From Antedon bifida (lineage: Eukaryota > Echinodermata > Crinoidea > Comatulida > Antedonidae): a stretch of DNA of 64,000 bases. Both the position numbers and the translations under genes were made by a program. This document shows, piece by piece, positions 24,115 through 38,400 of the stretch. Position 1 is the first letter of the stretch, and the number at the start of each line of letters is the position of its first letter. The stretch covers positions 870,501 through 934,500 of the forward strand of contig OY727099.1 of assembly GCA_963402885.1 (NCBI GenBank), read 5' to 3'. Under the pieces are notes generated by a model. The model searched no databases and was not told where the DNA came from. It worked only from the letters and a program-made list of their open reading frames with translations.

Positions 24115-26338
24115 GCTCTCGATCTAAAAATAGTAAAATTCGGTAAGCGTCACAGCGCCCTCTCTCTACATACAATTTACATTTTTATTCATTTTCACCA
24201 AAATTTGGATTGAAAAAGAAAATTATTATAACATAAAAACATAATTTTGGTTAAATAGTCATCCAGCATCAAGCCCATTGTCTGAAAGTTAATGAGTTTT
24301 TTGTTAACTGTTTATTTTGTCTATTAATTATAGGCGCAATCATCAAGATATTATAATATCTCTATGGCGCAATCAATTTTGTTTTTTTAAAGTACTTTAC
24401 ACACTCGAAAAGGTCTATTCAAATTTGGATTTACACATCTCTAATTGTACATGTTTTGGAGGACAATACATCTTTGACATTAATAACACTGTCATTTTGC
24501 TTTTATGGGATAAAAAGTTGACATAATATATTATTATCAATGTGTTTGCAAATGTATATTTGTAATTTTTGGCAATGAATATCATAAAAATAAGTATCAA
24601 ACAAGAATGTACAGCACTCATTATAAACACTCTATAGTGCATTTATTTTAATATCACCTGTAAGCATACAAACACTTCCTCTGAATATTAGAAACAAAAT
24701 TCAAATTAACCAATCACCGACCATCCCATAATTTATACATCATTTCTGTACGCTTGCACACGTATTAAACTTATGTTAACTGAATAATACTAAATTGATC
24801 TTTATAAATGAAATACAGTACAGCAATAATCAAGAATACATATTTACAGTTATTATAAATATTATAATTATAGTTTAAGATTAGGTAAATGCGAGTCACT
24901 TATTCAGTCGCCTTATCTTCCCTAGTACAAACGCACTTATTTACAGTCGTATTTACCAGGAATTGTAAAAGATATTAAGAAACTCTATCCCACTATATGA
25001 AATATTGTAAACAGAAATTAAATGTAATTATTAGTTTATTATAAACTATAAATAAAAGATAAATCAAAATTGTGTTAAATAATAGAAATAAATATATCCA
25101 ATTTTGTCTGTCTTTTTAGATAATAATAAACTTTAAATAAACAATTTTTGTTATAAATAATATTATAATAAAACAAAAGATCTATTTCTATAAATGCTTA
25201 AACAAAATACAGAAACATAATAAATGAAATATACAATCAGTAATTAATAAAGTTGTACACTAGTAAAAAAAAAAGGAGTGATAGTGGAAAAGTGACACCA
25301 CTGCAAGCAAGTTTCAAAAGAGTATTTAAGTTTACAGTTGAGTAAATTGAAATGACAATTGCCATTATCACAATACAACAATAACATACGTTAAACCATG
25401 GAGCTATAAATGGTTAAACACTGTTATGTGTGATTAAAAGCCAAAATAAATTGATAGTATTTTTTACTAAGAATTTAGAGTTACTTTTATAATTTAATTT
25501 ACCGCTCAAACCCCATTACCAAGTACCAATCATTGTTAATGTTAACATGATAAACTTTGATGCTTCAATTAACTTATTGAAGTGGAGGGGCGTTACTGGC
25601 TGTGATGTCCAGATAGGCCTCTCTGGCCAATGGCCTAATAATCAATTTGGAATCACAAAATTGGTAAATAAGTAGATATGTATTAAATATAAAAATGCCA
25701 ATGCAACCTAAAGAAATATGGTAAAAACAGTATTCTACGGTGACAGTAGTTTTTAAATGTGAAAGTTCATTTTAATTAACTTTATAAAATACTGCACATA
25801 CAAATACTGTACACTCAAAAGGGATATATTACTAGAATCATTGTCATACTTTAAAAAGAGAAACTACAGGACAAAATGTACACATAGTGTACTACTTAAT
25901 ATTAGATCCATGGAGCTGACTGCCTCTTTTATATAAAGTATATGGCTGATACCAACAATTCTGCACACAGATACAACCTAGCTGCAATTCTGCAACTTCC
26001 ATTACATCAATACAACCTAGCTGCAATTCTGCAACCACCATAACATAGCTGCAATTTTTCAACTTACATTACATAGATGTAACTTAGCTGCAATGCAATT
26101 CTGCAACTTCCATTACATAAATACAACCTAGCTGCAATTCTGCAACTTCCATTACATAGATACAACCTAGCTGCAATTTCCATTACATAGATGCAACCTA
26201 GCTGCAATTCTGCAACTTCCATTACATAGACACAACCTAGCTGCAATTCTGCAACTTCCATTACATAGATACAACTCAGCTGCAATTCTGCAACTTCCAT
26301 TACATAGCTATAACCAAGCTGTGATAACAATATATATA
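24115..26338. other. Ras-Myb intergenic region
   Basis: AT-rich DNA without recognisable exons on either strand. Its only clear structure is the 39-bp minisatellite near the Myb 3' end. Ras promoter elements beyond the TATA-like box cannot be named from sequence alone. Confidence 0.6.
25972..26320. repeat. 39-bp minisatellite, about 8 copies
   Basis: The unit 'ctgcaattctgcaacttcca' plus 'ttacatagatacaacctag' repeats with a 39-bp period and several truncated units. It lies just beyond the Myb polyadenylation signal. The ORF on the minus strand follows from the period being a multiple of three. Confidence 0.9.
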
Positions 26339-26348
26339 TTTATTTATT
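26339..26348 (-). terminator. Candidate Myb polyadenylation signal
   Basis: Two overlapping AATAAA hexamers on the minus strand lie about 93-102 nt past the Myb stop codon at 26441. This would give a short 3' UTR of roughly 110-130 nt. The position is plausible but untested. Confidence 0.5.
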
Positions 26349-26440
26349 TACATATGCAATGAATTCATCAATTGGTCTTCTTTCTTGATTTTCTTCGGTA
26401 CAAAGTCTGTGACTTCATCGAAAAATTTTGATTGATTATT

Positions 26441-29400
26441 TCAAAGTTTTAATGATCTGGGCCTCATGTTACTGAACAAGTATTTCTTGGCTTGCTGTAT
26501 GAGGATGAGCTGATCAGCTGTCTGGCCACACGCAACTGCTTCCCATGCCTTGTTCAACTGTAAAAAAATTAAAATAACATTTTAATTCTAGTGTAATTGA
26601 CAAATAATCTTGTGGGTTAGATAGAGCCTAACATCATTGGGTACGAGGGTGCGGACCCCATACTTAAGGGGTCTTAAAAGGATATAAACTTTAAGGATAT
26701 TATAATTAACCCCATTTTTTAAAAGTTACTATAATCATAATCTCTTCACAGACATATGAAATGCACTTGTTGCAGACATCAAATTTCCTACAGGGAACCC
26801 AAATATAAAATAACAAAAACAAATCATAAAGGCACAAGAGATGAGGTAAACGATTAAGCTTGGTTCAGACTGGAACACAATGCAAGGATGTAACTACACC
26901 GGAGTAATTTAACCAATCAAGACGTGTATCCAAACTGTCGCTGTGATTGGTCAATTGACTTGCATTGCGCCTATATGGAAACAAAGCTTTAGAAACTAAA
27001 AATCGGGTCTGAAATTTTTTGATAGATCATACTTGTAACTTTGTTATGGATGTGAACAAGTTTTGAATGATAAGACAGATAAGGAAATCATTAACAAAAC
27101 AAAAGTACTGACCTTAATGGGAGGCTTAAATGGAGTTTCATTGATTCTCTTAAAATCTTTCTTTGGTCTGTATTTACTGATGCTAGTCTGTGCTGCTGGG
27201 GCTACAAAGCCTTGGTCAAGGGTAACAGAGAAACTGTCATTGCTGCTGTTAAGTTTGCTAGGCCTATCAGGTGACATTAGGAGAGATGAATCAGCCAGAA
27301 GAGATGAGCTCTACAATCAAACAATTTAGGTAAAATTTAAATAGAAAAGAATTCATTAGGTTACAAATTATTTTAATTAATTTAATTATAACTTGTGTAT
27401 CCTTGCCATGTGATTGGTTGATTTCATATCACAGGCCATGCATTATTTACTCCTATTCTAATGACTGGATGTGCTATTGCACTCTCATCTTATGTAAATA
27501 TTTTTGAATTTTGTATGATGCACTAGGCTCATTGACGGCATTAGGGAACCAAAGAGTAATTACTGAAAAATACTCTACCCTGTGCCGCATTTGTTAATGT
27601 GCCTAGCCTTCGATAATCAATTAAAGAGACGATGAATACACCAAATGTACAAATGGATTTCTACATTTTAAAACAATCTCTTTAAACAAATAATAAGACT
27701 ACGCACACAATTCAATGAAATTTTTAAAGATATAAATTTATCTTTTAATTACACTACTGTATTTATTTGAATTAACGCCCCACAATTAATATAAAAAAGT
27801 GATAAAAATACAGTAAAAATTGATCATGGCAGTCAATGAATTCTACTATGTGTACATAATACATGTAGCGGGGTGTTTGTTTAGGGGGACTTTTATTCCA
27901 AATGATGTTCTATGGGGGACCTTTATTCGAATAATTGCACTATTTGTGCAGCACTTTACTGCAATGTATCCTACAATGTAGGTGTCGATATTGGCAGTCA
28001 TACAAAAGCATCTTTCTGAACATACTATTAAAAAAAATATTCTCATGACGCATTGACGGCATGTTAGTATAGTGCATTTTTATAAGTGAACTTACCTGTG
28101 GCTGAACCTGGTTGGCAATGTGGTCCAAATTGGTTATATTAGGAGGAGGAGGAGGTGCAGCTGACTGATTGATGTTAGTAAGGGGTAGTAAGTGACTCAA
28201 CAACTCTGGCTCTGAACTAAAATTCTCCAATGATGGTAGACTATATCCACCCTAGGATTAATACACACACAATGTTGATGTTGAAAGTTAGTTAGTGAAA
28301 AAAAACAACTAGAAATCCAGTTTTATTAGTGATTTGTGCAAAGCTGCTTTTGAAAGTTTGTAACAAGTGTGTGGCACAGTGTGTTGAACATTGAACTTGG
28401 TGAGATTTTGGGTTCGAATCCAAGGCTTGTCACATTGCTTGTATCCTTAGGCAAGTAATTTTACTTATGTTTACCTCTCTCCACCCAGGTGTACAAATGG
28501 GTGGAGTTTTTAGGTCAAGACAGAACTTTGCGCTGATTACTAGCTGCATTATAAGAGTATGTTTCCATATGTGTTTGATCAAAAAATGACCGGGTAATGA
28601 TATGTATTCTAGAGGGCCCAATGAAATTCTCTTTCTAAAAGAAGAATAAAAGAAAAAATTGTATATCTTTTTTGTAATGTTATCTAACAAATTTCTTTTA
28701 TGTAAAAATAAACCAAATAGCTTTATAAATTGTAGGTCCCAGATGTTTTCAAGTCTGACTTATTCTTTAGCTACTAATTAGTTACAATTGCTGCAAGTAT
28801 CTGACATTGAAATATTATAAATATTCATTATTAATTAACATACTGTAATCACAAAATGTGCCAAATTTGTATTTGTAGAAATTCAGAAATCAGGAATTAT
28901 AAATTAAGGATAAAATTAAATCATTATCAGGAAAGGTGATGGGTTTTTAAGTAGAACTGTCGATGTTAAAAAAGCAAACGTTTTATAAGTTTTTCAAACA
29001 GCATCAAATCTAGTGTATTTCAAGGAATCATGCGCAAAGCTTTAAAATTATGGTAAATATGTAAAATCCCTAGTCATACTATATTGTATTAATGCAATGA
29101 ACTGATAATTAATACAAGATACAGTATATAACATCAATGCTTACGCATTGGGAGATTAAAAAAGAAATATGCCTGAAGCAATAATGAATGAAAATTAAGG
29201 TGCAAATGAAAGGTGTGTGATAAGCATTAGGTTTATACTTTAATAAATTTTTTAAGTTTGATATATCGCCGGATTCTCTGTATTCACTGTATCTAGATCT
29301 CTTCAAATCTAAAAAATGTCATAATACAGGATCACATGTGTTTCACGTGTACTGCATGCCTAGTATCATAGATACTAATGTCACATGATACAGGCGTCAA

Positions 29401-32400
29401 ATGTGATACACATAAAATGCTGTATTACGGAATTGTCCTGATACTGGGGAAACATTGTATGATGTGGAGATACAGCAATGAGAATCGGGTAATAATATAA
29501 AACAAACTATGTAAAATGTGAGGCAAACCATTATGATTCTATGTTTCAAACTTGAGTTTTTCATCTAATTTCAAAATATAGAATCATAATTTGTCAAAGT
29601 TTGTTTTATCATATGATATTTAATAATTAAAGATGAAAATTGAAAGATAATGTGAAAAGATAACAAAAAATGGCGATAGAACCACACCATTCATGCAGTA
29701 GAGAAAATGGTGGAAATTATGACTCGACTTTTATTTACCATATTTGTATCATCGGACAAAAGACTGGAAGAATCACGGAAAAGCTGGCGAATTATTGCAT
29801 TACTATCAGGATTTGGATACTGTGAGGACTGTGAGATAGAAAGGGGTTAGTTGTAACAGGTTAAAAAATAAAACAAGATAAACTGTTGTACAGCCAACTC
29901 TCTTAATACCAGACTCTCTTCAAAAAGATCTCTTTTTTACCATTAAAACACATTCGGAACCAGACTTTCTAGAAAAACAGACAAAGGGCACATTCAGGCT
30001 TAGATATTTACCTGTGTGATTTGGTGATCTACCCATCAAAGTTAGCGATATTTGGGGCATGAAGCCAACTTAGCAGGTAAATAACTAAGTCTGAACAGGC
30101 CTAATAGGTGTCCAGTATTGAGAGAGTTGGTGTATTAAAAAATTAATTAAAATTGTCTATATTTATTATTATAAGGCATTATAAAATTGAATTATTAAAA
30201 AAAAAAAAAACTAAGAACAATAACTAAAAATTTAAAATGATAAAACAAAATATAAAAATCATGATTAACAGCAAAATCAACCTACCTTTCATCAGTTTAG
30301 TTAGGCCTAAAAAACTTATATTAGTATAACCCTAAAAAAGAGCTAACCCTGAAAATGTTTATTTCTTTAAATCCTGCTACTCACTGACCATCAAAATAAC
30401 AAGAAAGTACTATAAAGTGATTTAGCAACATAAACAATTTATTTTGTTTTGGTATTTAATTTTTTAGCATTATACAAACATTTACTCAAGATGGTTACTA
30501 TGATTTGATTACACTGGATATGCTGTAAGTGACAATTTAAGACTTATCAAAATGGTCATATTAAAAAAAACACCAACCAAACTACCTACACTATTTTTCA
30601 ACCTGTTATGTCAATATATCTTGTTTAGGCCTTACCAAAACACAAATGAATTAACATAACATACTTTGGTCGATGCAAATCGCCGGCTCCCTACCACAGT
30701 CACCATCATCAATGAATTAATAACTGTCTAAGTAAGCCTTATGGGCCACGAGGCCCGAAGGTTAGATAAGATCTGTGTAAATAATAAGAAAACTTACAGG
30801 AGTTTCTGTTGTTCCAGGCATAGTGTAGAAGTAATCGTTTGTGGATTTCTTTTCATCTGCCCAATGGTTGCTCAGTGTTTTTCTCACTCTCTTTGTTGGT
30901 GTATCAATCTGCAAAACAAAATTGAATAATATTACAAAGTCCTGAAACAAAAGTTTGCTATTGTACCATGGACCTATAAATGTATAGGTTCATGATTAAT
31001 ATACTGTAAACAATATGTGCAGTGTATACAAATCGTATGTGTGTACTTAAAATATCAAACTGCCTAAAAAATGTACCTGTACTTAAAATACCAGGTATTT
31101 ATACCATTTTTTAGGCAGGTAGGGGGTTATTCAGGTGGTAAAGATCCATACAGCTTTCATCATTGACAGATGTGAATGCCCAGGTTTGTTTCCTGGAATG
31201 GGCATGACAATCACTAGTATGTATTGGATATCTAAGTATGTAGACCTTCAAAATAAGTGTTTTATCCTGAATTAACTACTAATTCCTGCAATTACTACAT
31301 CACTACCTGGTTATGGTTCCTCTTTTGTTTCAGGTCGGACATTTCTTCCTCTTTCTTGATGATCTCTGATAAGTCTTCCACAAGATGATCTGGTGTCTGG
31401 GGCTTCAAAATGAAATTACAAAATGTTTAAAAAGTTAATTCTTCCTCAGATTGCTAACTACTTAAGCTTTGCCCTTTGTTGCTTAAATACATTTTATCTA
31501 ATTCTAGCTAATTCCTTTTTTAATAAAAGAAAATATAATTACACTACTTAGTAATTTTACTTAAGTAACAGCGCCTCCATTGTAGTAAAACAATACACAC
31601 AGAATTTTAGTTCATTATTAGTATTTTAGTTGTACAAAGAGAAATCTTTTTAAATCCATTTTATAAGTTGATACAATTTTATTTAGTTTTTTAGAAATGA
31701 GAAAGTATGTATCTCTTTGACCAATTACTCACCAGCCTGTGTATAGGTCCACTTTTTTTCTCTAAGGCTGCAAGTGCATCTTTTAATGGTGTTGGTGTTC
31801 TTGGAGTTTCCAGTAAAGCTCTGCGAATCTTAGGTGTCCTAAAGAACCCACTAGAATAAAGTATAAATTGGATTAAAAAAAATAATCACACAACTCACAT
31901 AAACCAGATTTATAGACACTGGCTGGAACTTAACTAATTGGTCATCAGTTAAGATTTATAGGCACTGATAGACACTGGCTGTAAGTTTAAATTACATTTA
32001 AATTAGCAACTTAACTAATTGGTCATCAGTTCAGATTTATAGGCACTGTAAATCTCTGTCGACACTATCAAACTTTATGATGTACCCATATATGGACACG
32101 ATGATGCCATATCACTACCATATTTGAGCACATCACAATTTTTTTGTCAAACTAGTTTGATAGTGTAGACAGAGCTTTAAGTTTTGAGAAATTTAAAATG
32201 TTGACAATCAAACAACAATCAAAGGAATTTTAATAGTACTGTAAGTAGTATTAACCCAAGAGTAGAATTATGTCAAGAAAACTCCACTCCAAAGTTATTT
32301 TTCACTACTTCTTATTGCTTCATGTGTATCCCCTTTTTCCGTACTCATCTGAATTATGACATGTACAGCCACCGAAGAAGTTATGTGTTATAAACCACTC

Positions 32401-35400
32401 TACCTTTATTTTTTTTCTATTTATGTAATCACATTGTAATATTTTTTCTATTTTGTTAATGAGTGGTCTCTGCTTAAAGTCTATTTCTAGACTTATTTTG
32501 ACCACCATCCACATTCAAAAATATTTAATGATTTATCAAGAAAATATATGTATTATTTGTGATATAAGTAATAGATATAAGTAAAACTTGTAAAAAAGAC
32601 AATAATACTTACTCTGGTAAGTTTTCCTTATTGCTAGGTGTTTGGGTGAATAGCTGTGGTGTGCTTAGCAGACTGCTTGTACATGGTTCCACCTTTGAGA
32701 TTGGCGTCGATGTTAACTGTTGCTTACCAGGGGTTAATCCTATCCCAATTGGACTTGAATTAAAGAACTACAATTGAAAAAAACAATAATGTAAAAGAAT
32801 TAATGAATATAAATTATAACATCTTTGTAGCATTTTTGACATGGTAGCCTCTATTTGGTTGCAACAGATATCTTTTTGTTTTAATAATTGTCCTTTTGTA
32901 GTTTTAATGAAATTAATCACTTCCGCAAATAAAATTTTTTTTAAATATAGTTTCCACTATAAAAAGACAAAATAAAATGTTCAATTCCATCAAAAACCCA
33001 TTGGCTATTTTTGCTTTTAATTACAGTTTTTTGCAGGTAAAATAAATTTTGTTTAATCCAATTTTTGGTTAAAGTGAATTATTATTATGGAACATCAAAA
33101 TGGCATATTCACCAATTTTCAGGGGAACAATATATCTTTAAATTAAATGATGATGATAAGTTTATTGGCAAATTGGTCACAAATATTTTTTTGACAAGCT
33201 TTGATAAAATTTATTGAACTTACTCAATTGAAATTTTAGTATAATAAACAGAATACTTTATAACAATTACCTGCGATGGTGAGAATGTGAGAGGTTTAAT
33301 GGGTGTGGTCTTGGGTGTGCTCGAGTCCTTAAAAATCTTGATATCAGGTGTCTTTAATATACTAGAATTACTACTCCTGGTACTTGTATCCAAATGCTTT
33401 TACAGTGAATTAAGGAACAAAACATAAACAAAAACCAAACTTCCCTAAACTTGACAGTTCCAATCCTTATTCTTTAATTTAGATAATCACATAAAACAAA
33501 AGATACCAATTTTGTGTTTATGTATAAAAAAAGTAGCTGAATGGCTTAACATGTTGTATTTACAACAAGTAGCTGTACAATTTTAATAACAATAAAAAAT
33601 GCAATAAAAACGAATAATAAGGTACAAAAATATCACTCTGTATCTCGTTTTGGCTCTACAGTATGAACTATTGTTTAGCATATTAATTATTGTAGGGATG
33701 GGTGAAATTTTAAATCTGTCGGTTCTCGGTTTAAATTGTTGATATTTGACCTTGCCATTGCTTCGGAGCACACAAGGAATGCTATAGATAGCAGGGAGCA
33801 AAGAAAGCCATTATTATCATGGGCCCCGTCTAGAATATTAAATTGTCAATATGTAAAATTGCAGATACACATTTTATGTACATTTTTATAAAAAGTTATT
33901 TTCTACATATAACAGCAATGAACAAGCGCAAAGCTTTGGGAGAGTTTACTAAATAGAGTAAGTACTGTCGTGAATTTCAGAAAAGCATAAATTGGAATAA
34001 TGCACTTACTGTTTAAATAAAACGATCTTAAACATCATAATATTGAATCTCAATGGCAAGTTTTCAGATTTGGCATGCTACATATTTTTTTAATAATATA
34101 AAAGGATACAGATCGCCTTCGTTTTTTCCTCAGTATGGTTGGTGGCGTACTATACTTGGATGTGACAGGCGAGGTGATTGGTATTAGACGCCCTGATGTG
34201 TCTTTGGACAAGGACGAGATGGCATGTCCATCAAATCGATATCCTAAAAAAAATTACACTTTTTATTTGGAATTGTTACTACAAATTATTATTTTTTACT
34301 TACTCAGAAAAAAAAAATGTTAAAAAGTGAGACATTGTTCAAAATAGAGAGAACAACACTACAATAATGTGAAGAGAGATAGACACTAGCTAATGGCATT
34401 GGATTCAATCTCTCTCACAGTAACAAAAATCAGAAAACTACCTGCTGCGACAAATAACATCCAGAATAATATAATTAATTACAGTAGAACGTTCAGAACT
34501 CCTCCTTTGGGACACCACTATAAATCAGTGGGCACTCCTATTAAGGGGACACCTTGTTTGGTTCCAATGGTGTCCCCTTAAAAGGGGTTATCTACTGCAA
34601 TTATAAAAATCAGCATACCTGTGGCTCCCTTTTGATGAAGCTTTGAAAATTTAATTGGTGTAGCAGTAATTGAGTCATCATCACCGAGAAGCATGTCAAA
34701 TGTACTAAGGTCATCTAAATGTGGCTCAGGGTCTAGAAAGTTTGTGTCAGGCATATCTGGTAGATCTCTGAATAACAAAAAGGTATATTTTATAGTAAAG
34801 CATTGACAAGGTGAGATGGAATATAGTAACATGTAAGTGTATGGTAGTCTACATCCATACCCCAATATTAAACTATCAACATCAACTGCCCTTTCATGTA
34901 AAAAAAACAATGTACTGTAACTCAATACCACAGAAATCAGATATAATTCTATCATTCAAAATGCAATCCATGTATAATCCCACCTTCTGTCATTTAATTT
35001 TGTAGCCATCCTAAGCTTTATGCGATTACACTAAGTTACATACAGTACTAATGGTAAATTTTCCAAAAAGTCAAAATCAAAAAGCCCTATATAGTGTTTC
35101 GTTATTTGATGAATTGATATTTTAAATATATTATATTAAGAGTCGATTGGAAAATATATGTAAAAAATTAACAGTAGACAGTTGGAAAAATTAATTTCAA
35201 TTGGGTACCTGAATGGAGAAATAACGCCCTCATTGTCCATAACAATCCAGCGCATTGGACTCGATTGTGCATTCATTCTGCCAGACATCTGTGTTGATGT
35301 TGAAGGTAACATGTTTCGTCTCATGTTTGTTTGAAGAATACCTAAAGATAAATTTTGTAATTAGCCAAGACTATAGAAATAGTTTATTAAACTGGAACTT

Positions 35401-38400
35401 AAAAAGCAGAGATAGTGATATTGTATTAGTTGTTCTTTACCCTACAGAATGGTTTTTATTGAACTCATCCAAATATAACATTAGCTTCATTCTATTCTAT
35501 ATATTATTCTATGTTAGAATAATTCTTAAACCTACAGACCTATACAATTGGCACAGGTTCAAGGCCCTCCTCAACCATAGCTCTAGTTTGGTACAATAAG
35601 TCTTCTCGAAAAAGGATTTAAAACAATATCTTTCGGTAGAGTAGGAGATTACCACGGTGTACTGGTCCACCTCAGCCCCTGTCATTGTGGACAGACGAAC
35701 GCGCGCCGTTTGGTGGCAGCTGTACGACACAAAGGATCCTTAAGGGATGAACAAGTTGTTGTATTTGTCTCGTCCACACTGCGCAATTAAGTCCAGTAGG
35801 CTTTGAGTCACAGGTTATTCCCCCACATTTACTAAGCATAAACAACTTACTTCTTAGGCTACTATCTTGACAGTTGCTCTGTTGAGTAGCTAAGGCTCCA
35901 TTACTGCTGATGTACATAGGGTAGGGATTTGACGACTGGAAAAAACAATAACAATGGGATATATCAACACACATACTGATCCAGAAAAAATGTCTTCAAT
36001 TTGGAATATGTTATAATAATTGTATTGAAAATAGCTTATCAACTCTTTTAAAATATTATTTATTTAGTAATATGGTTCACAATACAAAAGATTTATATTA
36101 CAAAATGATACATCGATGAAATATGGTCAATCAATTGGATCTATAACATCACCAGCCAGCAAATGACCCAAATGACAGAAGCAGCATTACCAATCTTTAT
36201 TTGAGGTGAAGGTCTTAATATTTACCTGTGCATATTGGTAGCTGCCCGCTACCTGATTCCTGGGTGAGTATGGGTTGGTTTTACTTTCTGCCTTTTTTTT
36301 CATAGTAGAATTCCAGTGATTTTTAATTGCATTATCAGTCCTGATAAAATAAACAAAACATTTTTTATATACAGTAAATACATGACTCACTGAAGAGTGT
36401 GACCACGTTTACTAGGGAAAATCCCATGAAATTAACATAGTTTATCTCATATTGTTTTATTTGATTGAGGTCTAGGTGTTTTAATCAAGCAAATGTACAC
36501 TACTTGTATTCTATATATATTATACTAACTATGCAATAATAATGATAGTGTAGACAGAGCTTAAAAACCCTCCAGAGGTTAGACAGATACAACTTAATAC
36601 GATTACACACATACAGGGGTACATTAACTGTTGTAACAATTTACCTTCCAGGAAGCAGTTTGGCAATCTCTGCCCATTTGTTACCAAGACGCTTATGAGC
36701 TTCATAGATAATTCGATCTTCTTCAACCGTCCAAGCACATTTCTTTATGTTTGGGTTTAGGTGATTATGCCATCTACAAAAAGATAATCACATAGTTACC
36801 ACTGAATTTGATTCAGGCAAATTTAAATATTGGTGCTAGCGAAATGAATGTCAATTATGGGGAGCAAATGGGTAGGAGTGTCAAGTCAAAGTGGTCTATA
36901 CAAAATTGGGGCCAGCAGATAATCTTCTTTTACTGTACAACTTAAATAGCTAGTGTACTGTAGTAACATATTTCAATTGTGTTTGGAACCTACCTTTAAA
37001 ATGTTTCTGATAAATAAAGTATTACCTACATTGATGAAATTTTAAAATATTTTCCTCAACCAATAGTTTATAAATACACTTTCAGCAATTGATGCAACAC
37101 ACTTTCTCAGATTATACACATACACAATCAGATTTACTTGTTAGGTAAACAATTTTTTCGCTAAAATTATTATATGATTGATATTAATTAAAAAAAATAA
37201 AAGGTAATTTTTACACCTACCGTTCCCTGCACTGTTTGCCTGTACGCCCAGTAAGGTACTTAGAGATAAGAGACCACCTTTTTGGGCCCAACTCCTTGAC
37301 CAATCTAACGACCAAATCATCCTCCTGATATACAATTAATCAAGTGAATTCATTAATAATAAAAGGTGGTGTCAGATTGTGTGCAAGAGAAAGAAGTAAA
37401 GAAAGCAGTGCTGTGCCTAAACAAGAGAATCTCAGTAGCCCCTAATTAAACTAAGTATATCTGTTATTGGTGCTATTGAAGTTAGTCCTAAGTACGTTCT
37501 GTTCTGTGCCTACTGTTGGGATACTTAAATCAAATTGATGCTGTATGTCAAAGAGAAGTACCAAGCCTACAAAAATGAATCTCAATAGCTGCTTATAATA
37601 CACTAGAGACAGAAGTACACGTTTCATTTGGTGACACAAAGGCTGTACCATGCCTACAAAAGATAGCGTTTAGATTGTATTACGACTAAGACACACATTA
37701 ATTTGGTATCAAGTGCCATGCCTATACAGTGAATCAAGCATCTATACCTGTAGACTAATTTTCAATCTCTGTACATGGTATTTTGATTTGGTCTGTCTAT
37801 TGGAGCATCTACTGTAGAAGTGCTATAGCCAAAGGATGTACAGTACTGTTCTTGTACAATTTTTCATAAAAAAACAATCTAAACTATAGTTTTTTGTGTG
37901 CTTCTCCCTTCTTTGATGAACAACTTAACTTCTTTTCTGTAAACTTTACAGTAACACTAGCCTTGTACGCAATCTGTCCCTTCTACTGACAGTTCTAAAA
38001 CCACAATCTCTTTATAGACCAATGAAATTTCAACAACCAATCATTTTGTACCAAATACAGTATTCTACAACAGCACTACTAGACATTTGTGTGTCCACCA
38101 ATTACAACCAGCAATCTCATAACAACTCAGTACAGTAGATGTGATTGAACTAACAGTACTTTAAATTACCTAGCCTGCCTACCTTTAAGAACACAATGTG
38201 ATCAATATATTGTCTCATAACCAGTGTACTCACCATGGTAGTTTGACATAGGGTCCTGGAAGTACAAATATGCTATGTACCTAACTTGGCTACCTACCAT
38301 TGTGTATAAGACACATCACAACCGTGTTACTGTAGGCATACCTTTCTAGTTTCTCTGTTCTTCCTGTTGCCAACTACCTCATTTGCAGTACCTAACCTAT

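Noticed and set aside
26064..26330. 88-codon minus-strand ORF with repeated residues
   Set aside because: Product of the 39-bp minisatellite beyond the Myb polyadenylation signal.
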